Shown here: positions 17,365-25,776 of the stretch, one piece after another
Layout: every line of letters starts with the position of its first letter
Position numbering within the stretch: position 1 is the first letter of the stretch
Source of the DNA: Streptomyces eurocidicus
GTDB taxonomy: Bacteria; Actinomycetota; Actinomycetes; Streptomycetales; Streptomycetaceae
Reading direction: 5' to 3'
Assembly: GCF_002891295.1 (NCBI RefSeq)
Contig: NZ_LGUI01000002.1
Location: forward strand, 372,001 to 436,000
DNA: 64,000 nucleotides
Notes under the pieces: generated by a model
Database searches by the model: none
Seen by the model: only the letters and a program-made list of their open reading frames with translations
What the model was told of the DNA's origin: nothing
Program-made: the position numbers and the translations under genes

Positions 17365-18063
17365 ATGTCACGCGTGCTGCTGATCGAGGACGACCGGGCC
17401 GTACGGGAAGCCGTGCTCCTCACGCTGCGCCGCCGCGGCCACGAGGTCGAGGGCGCGGCCACCGGCGAGGCCGGGCTCTCCGCCATGGAGACCTTCCGCC
17501 CCGACCTGGTCCTGCTCGACCTGATGCTGCCCGACAAGAGCGGCTTCGAGGTGTGCCGGCGCATCCGCGCCACCCAGCAGATCCCGATCATCATGCTCAC
17601 CGCCCGCGGCGACGACATAGACGTCGTCCTCGGCCTGGAGGCGGGCGCCGACGACTACATCGTCAAGCCCGCCCGCGGCGAGGTCCTCGAAGCCCGCATC
17701 CGCGCCGTCCTGCGCCGCGCCGCCCCGGGCGACGGCGGCCCCGACCCCGCCGCGAGCCAGCCCGTGGAGACCCACGGCGACCTGTCCGTCGACCGCAAGG
17801 GCCTGCTCGTCGCCAAGCACGGCCAGGACCTGCCGCTCGCCCCGTCCGAGATGAAGCTGCTGCTGTACCTGTCGGCCACCCCGGGCCGGGTCTTCAGCCG
17901 CCAGCAGCTCCTGGAACACGTGTGGGAGCACAGCTACCACGGTGACGCCCGCCTGGTCGACGCCTGTGTGATGCGCCTGCGCACCAAGGTCGAGGACTCC
18001 ACCCGGTCGCCGAAGTACATCCAGACCGTGCGCGGCTTCGGCTACCGCTTCGGACCCCTGTGA
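17365..18063 (+). CDS. OmpR-family response regulator
   Basis: 232 residues. The receiver domain has the acidic pair (IEDD), phosphoacceptor Asp52 (LVLLDLMLPD), Thr79 and Lys101 (DDYIVKP). The C-terminal winged helix is of OmpR type (LPLAPSEMKLLLYLSATPGRVFSRQQLLEHVW, ending VRGFGYRFGPL). The receiver resembles the AfsQ1/CseB group of Streptomyces, but I do not assign a named ortholog. It is coupled to the kinase gene by a GTGA overlap. Confidence 0.93.
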   Translation: MSRVLLIEDDRAVREAVLLTLRRRGHEVEGAATGEAGLSAMETFRPDLVLLDLMLPDKSGFEVCRRIRATQQIPIIMLTARGDDIDVVLGLEAGADDYIVKPARGEVLEARIRAVLRRAAPGDGGPDPAASQPVETHGDLSVDRKGLLVAKHGQDLPLAPSEMKLLLYLSATPGRVFSRQQLLEHVWEHSYHGDARLVDACVMRLRTKVEDSTRSPKYIQTVRGFGYRFGPL

Positions 18064-19583
18064 AGCGGCCGGAATTCCGCAGGCCCGCGTTCCCGCGCCG
18101 GGACTTCCGGCGCCCCGAGTTCCGCCGCCCGTCGCTGCGCGCCCTCGCCTCCGGCCTGCGGGCCCGCCTGGTCGTCGCCTTCCTGCTGGTCGCCGCGCTC
18201 AGCGCGCTCACCACGGCCGCGCTGACCTTCCGCGAGGCCCGCACGGCGATCCTCAAGCGCACCCAGGACACCGCCGTGGCCGCCCTGCGCTCCCAGGTCA
18301 ACTCGCAGATCCCCGACTACGCCTTCCCGCCCACCCAGCAGAAGCTCCTGGAGCTCTCGCACGGGCTCACCCGGGCCGGCGAGGCCCAGCACTGGATCAT
18401 CCACGTCCGCTACGAGGACCACCCCATGGTCCCCGCCAAGGACGCGAGGATGGCCATTCCGCAAGGGCTCCAGAAGAAGGTCCGCAACGGCGTCGCGGCG
18501 TTCCAGCGCATGGACATCGACGGCGACGCCTGGCTCGCCATCGGCCTCCCCGTCACCTACGCGGACGACGGCCGCCCCTCCGGTCTGGAGGTCTACGCCC
18601 AGATGCCGCTCCGCGAGGACGAGATCAACGTACGGGCGCTGGTCCAGGCCGCGCAGAGCGGCGCCGTCCCCGGCGTGGCGCTGGCCGCCGTGCCCGCCCT
18701 GATCGCCGCGCGCGGAGTGCTCCGGCCCGTCCGCGAGCTGCGCCGCGCCACCCGCAAGATCGCCGCCGGCGAACTGGACACCCGGCTCAAGGTCACCGGC
18801 CGCGACGAGCTCGCCGACCTCTCGCGCACCTTCAACGACATGGCCGAGGCCCTGGAGGAGAACGTCGCCGAGCTGCGCCGCATGGAGGCCAACTCCCGCC
18901 GTTTCGCCGCCGACGTCTCCCACGAGCTGCGCACCCCGCTGGCCGCGATGACCGCCGTCGTCGACGTCCTCGACGACGACGTCGCCTCGCTCGACCCCGA
19001 CACCGCCTACGCGGTCCGCCTCATCAGCGAGGAGACCGGGAAGCTCGCCCGGATGGTCGAGGACCTGATGGAGATCTCCCGCTTCGACGCGGGCGCCGCC
19101 GCGCTCCACCTGGACGAGGTCGACGTCGCCGAGACCGTCCGCAAGACCCTCCAGGCACGCGGCTGGCAGGACGACGTCGCCGTCGACCTGCCCGAGGACG
19201 TCCGCGCCCGGCTCGACCCGCGCCGCATCGACGTCGTGGTCGCCAACCTCGTGGGCAACGCCCTCAAGCACGGCGGCGCGCCCGTGGCCGTCGCCGTGCG
19301 GGTCGCCGAGGGGGAGACCCCGGAGGCCGGCGAACGGCTGCTGATCGAGATCGCGGACCGCGGCCGGGGCATCGACCCCGAGGTGCTCCCGCACGTCTTC
19401 GAGCGCTTCTTCAAGGCGGACTCCGCCCGCGCCCGCTCCGAGGGCAGCGGCCTCGGACTCGCGATCACCCTGGAGAACGTACGCCTGCACGACGGCACCG
19501 TACGGGCCGCCAACCGCCCCGAAGGGGGCGCGGTGTTCACGGTGGACCTGCCGCTGCGCCACTGCGGAGGTGAGGAAGGATGA
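18060..19583 (+). CDS. Sensor histidine kinase with basic N-terminal repeat
   Basis: 507 residues. The first 25 residues are an odd cytoplasmic tail of RRPxF-type units (RPEFRRPAFPRRDFRRPEF). A membrane segment follows at about 33-55, then an extracytoplasmic sensor region to about 200, and a second membrane segment around VPGVALAAVPALIAAR. HAMP, HisKA with His288 (VSHELRTPLAAM) and HATPase_c (NLVGNALKHGG, DRGRGIDPE, GSGLGLAI) complete it. The GTG overlaps the regulator stop, and the stop overlaps the lipoprotein start (ATGA), so all three are one operon. Confidence 0.93.
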   Translation: MKRPEFRRPAFPRRDFRRPEFRRPSLRALASGLRARLVVAFLLVAALSALTTAALTFREARTAILKRTQDTAVAALRSQVNSQIPDYAFPPTQQKLLELSHGLTRAGEAQHWIIHVRYEDHPMVPAKDARMAIPQGLQKKVRNGVAAFQRMDIDGDAWLAIGLPVTYADDGRPSGLEVYAQMPLREDEINVRALVQAAQSGAVPGVALAAVPALIAARGVLRPVRELRRATRKIAAGELDTRLKVTGRDELADLSRTFNDMAEALEENVAELRRMEANSRRFAADVSHELRTPLAAMTAVVDVLDDDVASLDPDTAYAVRLISEETGKLARMVEDLMEISRFDAGAAALHLDEVDVAETVRKTLQARGWQDDVAVDLPEDVRARLDPRRIDVVVANLVGNALKHGGAPVAVAVRVAEGETPEAGERLLIEIADRGRGIDPEVLPHVFERFFKADSARARSEGSGLGLAITLENVRLHDGTVRAANRPEGGAVFTVDLPLRHCGGEEG

Positions 19584-20140
19584 GGGCGGGACGCACGGCC
19601 CCGGCCGCGCTGCTGCTGGCCGCGACGCTCGCGGGGTGCGGCGTCACCTCCACGGACGTCATCGACGTGGGGCAGCCCGCGAGCGGCGCCAAGCGGCCCG
19701 GCGCGGTCCAGGAGAAGGGGGCCAGGATCTATCTGATGTCCCCGACCGGGGTGAAGTCGGTGCCCCGCGAGGCCAAGACCAAGCTCGGCGCCGAGGACGC
19801 CGTCGCCCTGCTCCTCAACGGTCCGGAGGAGTACGAGCGCGTCCGCGGCCTGTACTCCGACCTGCCCAGGATGCGGGCCGACCAGGTGCACGTCACCACC
19901 GGCACCCTGCGGGTGAGCGTCCAGATGCCCTTCAACGTGCTGCGGCTGAGCCCGGTCGCGCGGAGCCAGTTCGTGTGCACGGCGGCGGACAACGAGACGC
20001 CGCGCGGGCGCCAGGTCCACGATGTGAAGGTGGAGCTCAGCGGCGGCGGCTACGTCATCTCCGACCTGGTCTGCGACAGCAACAACGCCTTCCCCGCGGG
20101 CAAGCTGCCCACCCCTCAGGTCGCCGGCACGAACCGCTGA
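19580..20140 (+). CDS. GerMN-like lipoprotein in a two-component operon
   Basis: 186 residues. A lipobox (LLLAATLAGC) places the lipidated Cys at residue 20. The mature part (VALLLNGPEEYERVRGLYSDLP) resembles the GerMN-type domain, which has no known enzyme activity. GAGGAAGG before the ATG and a 4-base overlap with the kinase stop support the start. A lipoprotein cotranscribed with a two-component pair probably modulates the kinase outside the membrane, as CseA does in the sigE system; that is an analogy only. Confidence 0.8.
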   Translation: MRAGRTAPAALLLAATLAGCGVTSTDVIDVGQPASGAKRPGAVQEKGARIYLMSPTGVKSVPREAKTKLGAEDAVALLLNGPEEYERVRGLYSDLPRMRADQVHVTTGTLRVSVQMPFNVLRLSPVARSQFVCTAADNETPRGRQVHDVKVELSGGGYVISDLVCDSNNAFPAGKLPTPQVAGTNR

Positions 20141-20184
20141 CGGCGGTCCGCGCGCGCCTCCTCGCCGTGGGGACGGGCCGTCAG
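20137..20184. terminator. Bidirectional hairpin between convergent stops
   Basis: CTGACGGC (20137-20144) and GCCGTCAG (20177-20184) form a perfect 8-bp stem enclosing the whole 40-base gap. The two arms contain the TGA stop codons of the lipoprotein gene and of the convergent deacetylase gene. Confidence 0.5.
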
Positions 20185-20930
20185 GTCCGCGGGAAGCTGA
20201 AGGTGTAGCCCTCCTGCTTCAGCCAGGGCAGCAGCCGTTCCAGCGCCTCGACGGTCTGCTTGCGCGACCCCCCGGCGTCGTGCACCAGGACCGTCGGCCC
20301 CTTGCCGATCTGGCGCTTGACGGTGTCGACGATCTTGTCGACGCCCGGGTGCTCGAAGTCCTTGGTGTCGACGTTCCAGCCGAGGGGACGCATGCCGTTC
20401 TCGGCGGCGATCCTGCGGCTGTCCGGGGTGAAGGCGCCACCGGGGGCGCGGTAGTAGCGGACCGGCGCGCCGCCCGACGCCTCCTCGATCAGCTTCTTGG
20501 CGTCGAGGATCTCCTTCGACTGGTACTCGACGGACTTCTTGTCCATCTTCGTGTCGTGCGACATGGAGTGGTCGCAGAGCCGGTGGCCCCCGGCGACGAC
20601 CTGCTTCACGAGGTCGGGGTGCTTGGCCGCGTTGGGGCCGATCATGCAGAACGTCGCCTTGACGTCGTACCGCTTCAGCAGCTCCAGGACCTTGGGGGTC
20701 CAGGTGGGGTCGGGGCCGTCGTCCACGGTGAGGTTGACGGTCTTGCCGGGGTCCTCGGAGAGGTGCTCGATCTCCTGGCTCACCTGCCTGGTGGGCGCGG
20801 GCCGCTCCGCCGCCGGGGCGCGGTCCCCGGAGTCGCGGTCCTGGACCGCCACGGCGAGCGTGCCTCCGGCTATCGCGAGGACCGCCACCGTCGCGGCGAT
20901 CCGGTTCCTCTGCTTCTTCGGCAGCGCCAT
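20181..20930 (-). CDS. Polysaccharide deacetylase (NodB/CE4), membrane-anchored or secreted
   Basis: 249 residues. A basic start and one hydrophobic segment (IAATVAVLAIAGGTLAVAV) direct it to or across the membrane. CE4 motifs are complete: LTVDDGPD (catalytic base and metal Asp), CDHSMSHD (metal His pair), RAPGGAF, LGWNVDTKDF and TVLVHDAGG. The likely action is removal of N-acetyl groups from peptidoglycan or chitin oligomers at the cell surface. It is convergent with the two-component lipoprotein operon. Confidence 0.9.
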   Translation of the reverse strand: MALPKKQRNRIAATVAVLAIAGGTLAVAVQDRDSGDRAPAAERPAPTRQVSQEIEHLSEDPGKTVNLTVDDGPDPTWTPKVLELLKRYDVKATFCMIGPNAAKHPDLVKQVVAGGHRLCDHSMSHDTKMDKKSVEYQSKEILDAKKLIEEASGGAPVRYYRAPGGAFTPDSRRIAAENGMRPLGWNVDTKDFEHPGVDKIVDTVKRQIGKGPTVLVHDAGGSRKQTVEALERLLPWLKQEGYTFSFPRT

Positions 20931-20951
20931 GACGTCGCCCCGCCCTCCCTG

Positions 20952-20970
20952 TAGGTGCTTGTTGCACCTA
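20952..20970. promoter_or_regulatory. TAGGTGC hairpin upstream of the deacetylase gene
   Basis: A perfect 7-bp stem, TAGGTGC and GCACCTA, with a TTGTT loop, 22 bases upstream of the deacetylase ATG and with low GC for this genome. It could be a repressor site or an mRNA leader hairpin. Confidence 0.4.
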
Positions 20971-21121
20971 GTAGGAGGGGTGGAACAGGGGGAACGGATC
21001 CCGCTGTTACCGATTGCTCATGAACCCGGCACGTGACGCGCTCATGACGCCGGGATTCCGCGCCCCCGGCCGCCGCAGGGCCCGTGAGCGCCCGTCAGGC
21101 CGCCCGCCCGCGCCGTCCCGT

Positions 21122-21171
21122 GGGCGGGACCCGGGTCCCGCCCGGAGGCTTCCTCACCCCCCAAGGGTGAG
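21122..21171. terminator. Tandem hairpins downstream of the marR-type gene
   Basis: Two stems follow the gene ending at 21184. CTCACCC and GGGTGAG (21153-21171) form a stem with a five-base loop. A perfect 22-base palindrome centred on CCCGGG lies at 21122-21143. Together they look like a strong terminator between the MarR gene and the deacetylase region. Confidence 0.6.
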
Positions 21172-21183
21172 CGAGGGCGCCGG

Positions 21184-21690
21184 TCAGGGCTGGAGGCCGC
21201 CCAGCCGTCCTTCGAGGAGGACGAGCAGTTCCGCGAGGGTCTCCGCGAGCCGGTCCCGGTGCTCCTCGCCGAGCCCTTCCAGGAGCGTGCTCTCGTAGCC
21301 GAGCTGATGGGGGATCAGCCGGTCGATGAGGCCGGTGCCCTCCTCGGTGAGGGAGAGATGGGCCACCCGCCGGTCGCGCTCGTCGGCGCGCCGGGCGACG
21401 AGACCCCGGTCCTCCAGGACGCGCAGCCGCTTGGTGACGGCCGCCCCGGACGCGAACGTCTCCCGGGAGATCTGTCCCGGGGTCAGCTCCCGCCCGGTGC
21501 GCCGCAGGGTGCCGAGGATGTCGAACTCCGCCCGCGTCAGGCCCTCCCGCACCAGCGGGGCATCCGTCGCCTGCTGGAGCAGCGCCGCGCAGCGGTTGAG
21601 CCGGCCGATCACGGCCATCGGCGCGGTGTCGAGTCCCGGGTGGACCTGCTGCCACTGGCGCAGCACGCGCGCGACGACGTCCTCGGTCAC
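21184..21690 (-). CDS. MarR family transcriptional regulator
   Basis: 168 residues with a typical MarR winged helix: LTRAEFDILGTLRRTGRELTPGQISRETFASGAAVTKRLRVLEDRGLVARRADERDRR with its wing, here cited in parts (TPGQISRETFASGAAVTKRL; DERDRRVAHLSLTEEG). The GTG at 21690 is preceded by GGGAAAGGA at a suitable distance. It lies 98 bases downstream of the FUSC gene on the same strand, so it may control that membrane protein. Its ligand is unknown. Confidence 0.9.
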   Translation of the reverse strand: MTEDVVARVLRQWQQVHPGLDTAPMAVIGRLNRCAALLQQATDAPLVREGLTRAEFDILGTLRRTGRELTPGQISRETFASGAAVTKRLRVLEDRGLVARRADERDRRVAHLSLTEEGTGLIDRLIPHQLGYESTLLEGLGEEHRDRLAETLAELLVLLEGRLGGLQP

Positions 21691-21788
21691 GGTCTCTGGT
21701 CCTTTCCCTGGGGCTCCGGTGAAGTGAAGATTCTGCCCTCCCGACCGCGGCCTTCCGTAAGGAGGCCCCTCCACCGCGCGTCCCGGCG

Positions 21789-23534
21789 TCAGGCGGCGGC
21801 CGGCGCGAGCCGGTGGACGAGCGCGGCCAGCGCCCGGTGCCCGTCGCGCTCGGCGAGCCGTACGCGCTCCGCGGGCAGGGTGCGCTGCCACCACTCGCCG
21901 GCCGCGACGTCCGCCGCCTCCCGCAGCTCGACGAGCGCGGTCGCGAGCCGGTCGCGGGCCCGGCCCGCCTCGTGAGCGGAGTGCGGGGCGTCCAGCAGGG
22001 CGAGGGCCGCCGCCCGCGCCTCGGACAGCCGGCCCAGCGCGGCGTCGGTACGGTCCGTCGCGCGCCGGTTGGTGACCAGCACGCAGACGAGCAGCCCGAC
22101 CGCCGCGCCGATGAGCGTATCGGTCCAGCGGTCGCCGATCAGCTCCCGGGCCGGGCGGGCGCCGCCGAATTCGGTCAGCAGCAGGGCCATGGGGGTGACG
22201 CACACGCTCGCGAGCCAGTAGTTGCGGACGATGGACGCCTCGGCGCCGATCAGCAGGACGACGACGAGCAGCACCATCGCCGGGTGCCCGGTCCGGACGG
22301 CCGGCGGGAGCAGGGCGAAGAGGAGCAGCCCGAGGAGGTTGCCGAGCACCCGCTGGAGCGCGCGCTGCCAGGACAGCGCGGTGTTCGCCTGGAAGACGGC
22401 GGCGGCGGTGACCACGGCCCAGTACGGGTGGCCGGCGCCCAGCGCCGACGCGGCCCACCCGGCCGCCGCGGCCCCGGCCGTGACCCGGACGGCGACGGGC
22501 GCCGAAGGCGAGCGGAACCAGCGGCGTGCGGGCCGGGCGTCAGGGGCGGCCGGGGCGGACCCGGTCCCTCCGGCACCGGGCGCGTGGGCCGCCCGGGAGC
22601 TCCCGCGGGGTGCGGCCGTCCGGGCGGGCTCCGCCGCCGGGACGCCCCCGGCGGGTACGGAACCGTCGCTTCCCGCGGTCGGCCGCAGGCCGTCCGGCAG
22701 GGGCCGGCCCGCGCGGAGGTCGCGGGCCCAGGACTCGTGGCGCCGTGCGGCGGCGGGGCCGTCCGCCCCCTCCCGGGCCGTGGCCGATTCCGCGCGCAGC
22801 AGCAGCGCCTCCAGCCCCGCGAGCGGATGGCCGCCCGTCCGTGTGTGCGCGAGCCCCCGCCGGGCCGTGTGCAGCGCGGCCGTCGCCGCGTGCCGGGCCC
22901 TCGGTACGCCGTCGCCCTCCGCCGCTCCGTCCGCGCGGAGCAGCCGGGCCGTGGCCTCCAGCGCGCGGGCGGCGACGACGCGCTCGGGACCGTACGGCCG
23001 GACGAGCGCCGGGGCCATGCACACCAGCCAGGCGAACGCGCCGCACGCGAGCACCAGTCCGAGGTGGAGCGGCACCTGCCCGAGCCGCTGCGGGGCGAAG
23101 CACGCGCCCGCCGTGACGAAGGTGAGGACGATGTTCCCCGGCGGCCCGATCCGCGACGCGTCGCACAACGCCCGCTGGGCCCCCGCCAGCAGCGCCGCCA
23201 CCAGCACCAGCACGGCGGCGGAGCCGGTCAGGGACGCGGCCGTCAGCGCCACGCCGACGCCGGCCGCCATGCCGAGCACCAGCACGGCGAGCGCCCTGGC
23301 CCGGGCGGCGTACGGCAGGGCGTGGCCGTAGAGCGCGCACAGGGCCCCGGCGGAGGCGTAGAGGGCGAGGTCGGGGCGGCCGGCGGCGAGCAGCCCGCCG
23401 TTCCCCGCGGCCATCGCCGTGGCCGCGCTGAAAGCGGGCTTGTACCAGATGTCACCGGGGCGGTTCAGCCGCATCGTGCCGCGCAGGGGCAGCAGGCGGG
23501 CGCGCGTTCCGGGGGAGGTGAGCTGTAGGGACAC
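21789..23534 (-). CDS. FUSC family membrane protein
   Basis: 581 residues. Two blocks of about five or six membrane segments flank a soluble region (residues 180-340) that ends in a Pro/Ala/Gly-rich linker. The C-terminal FUSC-like block contains HPYWAVVTAAAVFQANTALSWQRALQRVLGNLLG, typical of aromatic-acid and fusaric-acid exporters; the cited part is shortened here to HPYWAVVTAAAVFQ. The GTG at 23534 has no strong ribosome site; Met21 is an alternative. It follows the fadE operon by 21 bases, with a KstR2-like palindrome in between, so it may belong to the steroid regulon as an exporter of acidic intermediates. The MarR gene downstream is the other candidate regulator. Confidence 0.82.
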   Translation of the reverse strand: MSLQLTSPGTRARLLPLRGTMRLNRPGDIWYKPAFSAATAMAAGNGGLLAAGRPDLALYASAGALCALYGHALPYAARARALAVLVLGMAAGVGVALTAASLTGSAAVLVLVAALLAGAQRALCDASRIGPPGNIVLTFVTAGACFAPQRLGQVPLHLGLVLACGAFAWLVCMAPALVRPYGPERVVAARALEATARLLRADGAAEGDGVPRARHAATAALHTARRGLAHTRTGGHPLAGLEALLLRAESATAREGADGPAAARRHESWARDLRAGRPLPDGLRPTAGSDGSVPAGGVPAAEPARTAAPRGSSRAAHAPGAGGTGSAPAAPDARPARRWFRSPSAPVAVRVTAGAAAAGWAASALGAGHPYWAVVTAAAVFQANTALSWQRALQRVLGNLLGLLLFALLPPAVRTGHPAMVLLVVVLLIGAEASIVRNYWLASVCVTPMALLLTEFGGARPARELIGDRWTDTLIGAAVGLLVCVLVTNRRATDRTDAALGRLSEARAAALALLDAPHSAHEAGRARDRLATALVELREAADVAAGEWWQRTLPAERVRLAERDGHRALAALVHRLAPAAA

Positions 23535-23542
23535 TCCAACAC

Positions 23543-23557
23543 ATTAACAAGTGTTTT
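23543..23557. promoter_or_regulatory. KstR2-like operator upstream of the FUSC gene
   Basis: ATTAACAAGTGTTTT shares the 11-mer TAACAAGTGTT with the palindrome at 26642-26657. It sits in an AT-rich patch directly between the end of the fadE operon and the FUSC start, 8 bases upstream of the GTG. Confidence 0.5.
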
Positions 23558-24589
23558 ACTCAGAAAATAAATCCAGGGCGCGGGCCCGGCAGTCCACCGG
23601 GGAGCCCCACGCGGACCGCAGGGCCCGCGCCTTCCCGATCCACAGCGACAGGTCGTACTCCGAGGTGTAACCGATCGCCCCGTGCGACTGCAGCGCCGCG
23701 CGGGCCGCCGCGTACGCCGCGTCGCAGGCCGAGGACTTCGCCGCGGCGACCTCCGCCGCCGCCGTCGGCGCGCCCGCCGCCAGGGCGACGGCCGCTCCGT
23801 GGACCAGCGGCCGGGCGAACTCCAGCCCCGTACGGATGTCCGCGAGCCGGTGCTTGACCGCCTGGAACGCGCCGACGGGCGAACCGAACTGCGTCCGCGT
23901 CCCCACGTACGCCACCGTCCGCTCCAGCAGCGCGGCCCCGACCCCGAGCGCCTGCGCCGCGCAGGCGAACGCGGCCCAGTCGGCGGCGTGCGCGGCGGCG
24001 GCCCGCACGGCGGCCCGGCAGCGGGAGCTCCGCCCGGGGGCGGGCCGGGCGAGCCGCCGAGCGGGGTCGACGGAGGGCTGGACGGGACCGTGCCGCCGGC
24101 GAGGAAGAGCCGGGGCGGGAGAGCGGGGGAGCCGTCCGGCGCCCCCGCGCGCACCACGAACACCCCGTCGCACACCTCCGGGTCCAGCGCGTACGGCCCG
24201 CCGCCCGGCGGCGCCAGCGTCACCCGCGCCTCGCCCGCGCACACCCGGGGCAGCCACCGCCGCGCCGGGCCCGGCTCCCCGGCGTCGGCCAGCTGCGACA
24301 GCAGCGCGGCCACCGCCGCCGTCTCGACCACCGGGCCCGGCACCGCGTGCCGCCCCAGCTCCTCGTAGGCCACGGCCAGCTCCACCGGCAGCCGTCCCGC
24401 CCCGCCGAAGGACTCCGGCACGGCCAGGCCGAGGACGCCCGCCTCCGCGAGCCGCCCCCACAGCGCGAGCCCCGGCCCGTACTCGCCCCGCGCCCAGGCC
24501 CGTACGACCTCCGGCGTACCGGCCGCCGTGAGCATGCGGTCCAGGACGCGCCCGAACGCGACCTGCTCATCGTCCAGCAGGAACCTCAC
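23556..24589 (-). pseudogene. FadE32/FadE33-type acyl-CoA dehydrogenase subunit, frameshifted
   Basis: The N-terminal part (VRFLLDDEQVAFGRVLDRML ... VELAVAYEELGRHAVPGPVVE) and the C-terminal part (FACAAQALGVGAALLERTVAYV, RTQFGSPVGAFQAVKHRLADI, LQSHGAIGYTSEYDLSLWIG) lie in different frames. They join if one base is restored near 24084-24086, where the minus strand reads GTCCCGTC. Restored length is about 344 residues, the size of the small beta-type subunits of steroid acyl-CoA dehydrogenases (FadE32, FadE33/IpdE2). The GTG overlaps the fadE31 stop (GTGA), so it is the expected partner of FadE31. Sequencing error and real mutation cannot be told apart here. Confidence 0.7.
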
Positions 24590-25776
24590 CGGTCGCCCCT
24601 CCCGCCCCGCGTCCCCTTCGGCAGCCCCAGCACCCGCTCCGCCACGAGGTCCCGCTGGATCTCGTTCGTCCCCGCGTACAGCGGCCCCGCCAGCGCGAAC
24701 GTGTACCCGTCCGCCCAGCGCCCGCCCGCCGGCGCGTCGTCCGCCGAGTCGGCGAGCTCGCCGTACGGGCCGAGGAGGTCGAGGGCCGTCTCGTGCAGGG
24801 CGAGGTCCAGCTCGGACCAGAAGAGCTTGGTCATGCTGGGCTCCGCGCCGAGCGCGTCCCCGGCCGCGAGCCGCGCCGCGACCCCGTACCCGTACAGCTG
24901 GTACGCGCGGGCCCGGACCGCGACATCGGCGACCCGGTCCCGCAGCGCCGTGTCGGCCGGGTCCGCCGTCGCCCGCCACAGCGCGACCAGCCGCCGGGCG
25001 GCGGCCAGGAACCGCCCCGGACTGCGCAGGGTCAGCCCGCGCTCGTCCGCCGCCGTGCTCATGGCCACCCGCCAGCCCTGCCCGGGCTCGCCGAGCACAT
25101 CGGCGTCCGGCACGAAGACGTCGTCGAGGAAGAGCTCCGCGAAGGCCGGCTTGCCGTCGAGGCGGCCGATGGGCCGTACGGTCACGCCGGGCGCGCCGAG
25201 CGGGAACATCGCGTACGTCAGCCCGTGGTGCGGCGGGCGGCCCGGGTCCGCGTGGCTGCGGAAGAGGCCGAACGCCCGGTCCGCGAACGCCGCCCGCGAG
25301 GACCACGTCTTCTGCCCGCGCAGCAGCCAGCCGCCCCGGGCGGGCACCGCGACCGACCGTAAGGAGGCGAGGTCCGATCCGGCCTCCGGCTCCGACCACG
25401 CCTGCGCCCACACCGTCGCGCCGCTCGCCATCGGCGGCAGCAGCCGGGCGCGCTGCTCCTCGGTGCCGTGGGCGAACAGGGCGGGCGCGAGCAGGCAGAC
25501 GCCGTTCTGCGAGACCCGGGCGGGCGCCCCGGCGGCGTGGTACTCCTCCTCGAAGACCAGCCACTCCAGCAGCGAGCGCCCGCGGCCGCCGTACTCCCGC
25601 GGCCAGGTGACCGCCGACCAGCGGTCCGCGGCGAGCGTCCGCTCCCAGGCCCGGTGCTCGGCGAACCCCTCCCGGGTCTCCAGCGAGCGCGGCGGCACCG
25701 GCGGCACGTGCGCGGCCAGCCACGCGCGGGCCTCGGCGCGGAAGGCGTCCTCCTCCGGGGTGAGGGCCAGGTCCAT
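24586..25776 (-). CDS. fadE31: Acyl-CoA dehydrogenase FadE31 (steroid ring C/D catabolism)
   Basis: 396 residues. The sequence follows mycobacterial FadE31 closely as I recall it: EGFAEHRAWERTL, FEEEYHAAGAPARVSQNG, LFAHGTEEQRARLLPPMASG, VWAQAWSEPEAGSDLASLRS, FLDDVFVPDADVLGEP and PLYAGTNEIQRDLVAERVLG. It is the FAD-binding, alpha-type subunit that would pair with the next gene's product. Leu139 is encoded by TTA (25360-25362), so expression should depend on the bldA tRNA. The start overlaps the stop of the crotonase gene by one base (TGATG). Confidence 0.9.
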   Translation of the reverse strand: MDLALTPEEDAFRAEARAWLAAHVPPVPPRSLETREGFAEHRAWERTLAADRWSAVTWPREYGGRGRSLLEWLVFEEEYHAAGAPARVSQNGVCLLAPALFAHGTEEQRARLLPPMASGATVWAQAWSEPEAGSDLASLRSVAVPARGGWLLRGQKTWSSRAAFADRAFGLFRSHADPGRPPHHGLTYAMFPLGAPGVTVRPIGRLDGKPAFAELFLDDVFVPDADVLGEPGQGWRVAMSTAADERGLTLRSPGRFLAAARRLVALWRATADPADTALRDRVADVAVRARAYQLYGYGVAARLAAGDALGAEPSMTKLFWSELDLALHETALDLLGPYGELADSADDAPAGGRWADGYTFALAGPLYAGTNEIQRDLVAERVLGLPKGTRGGRGDR

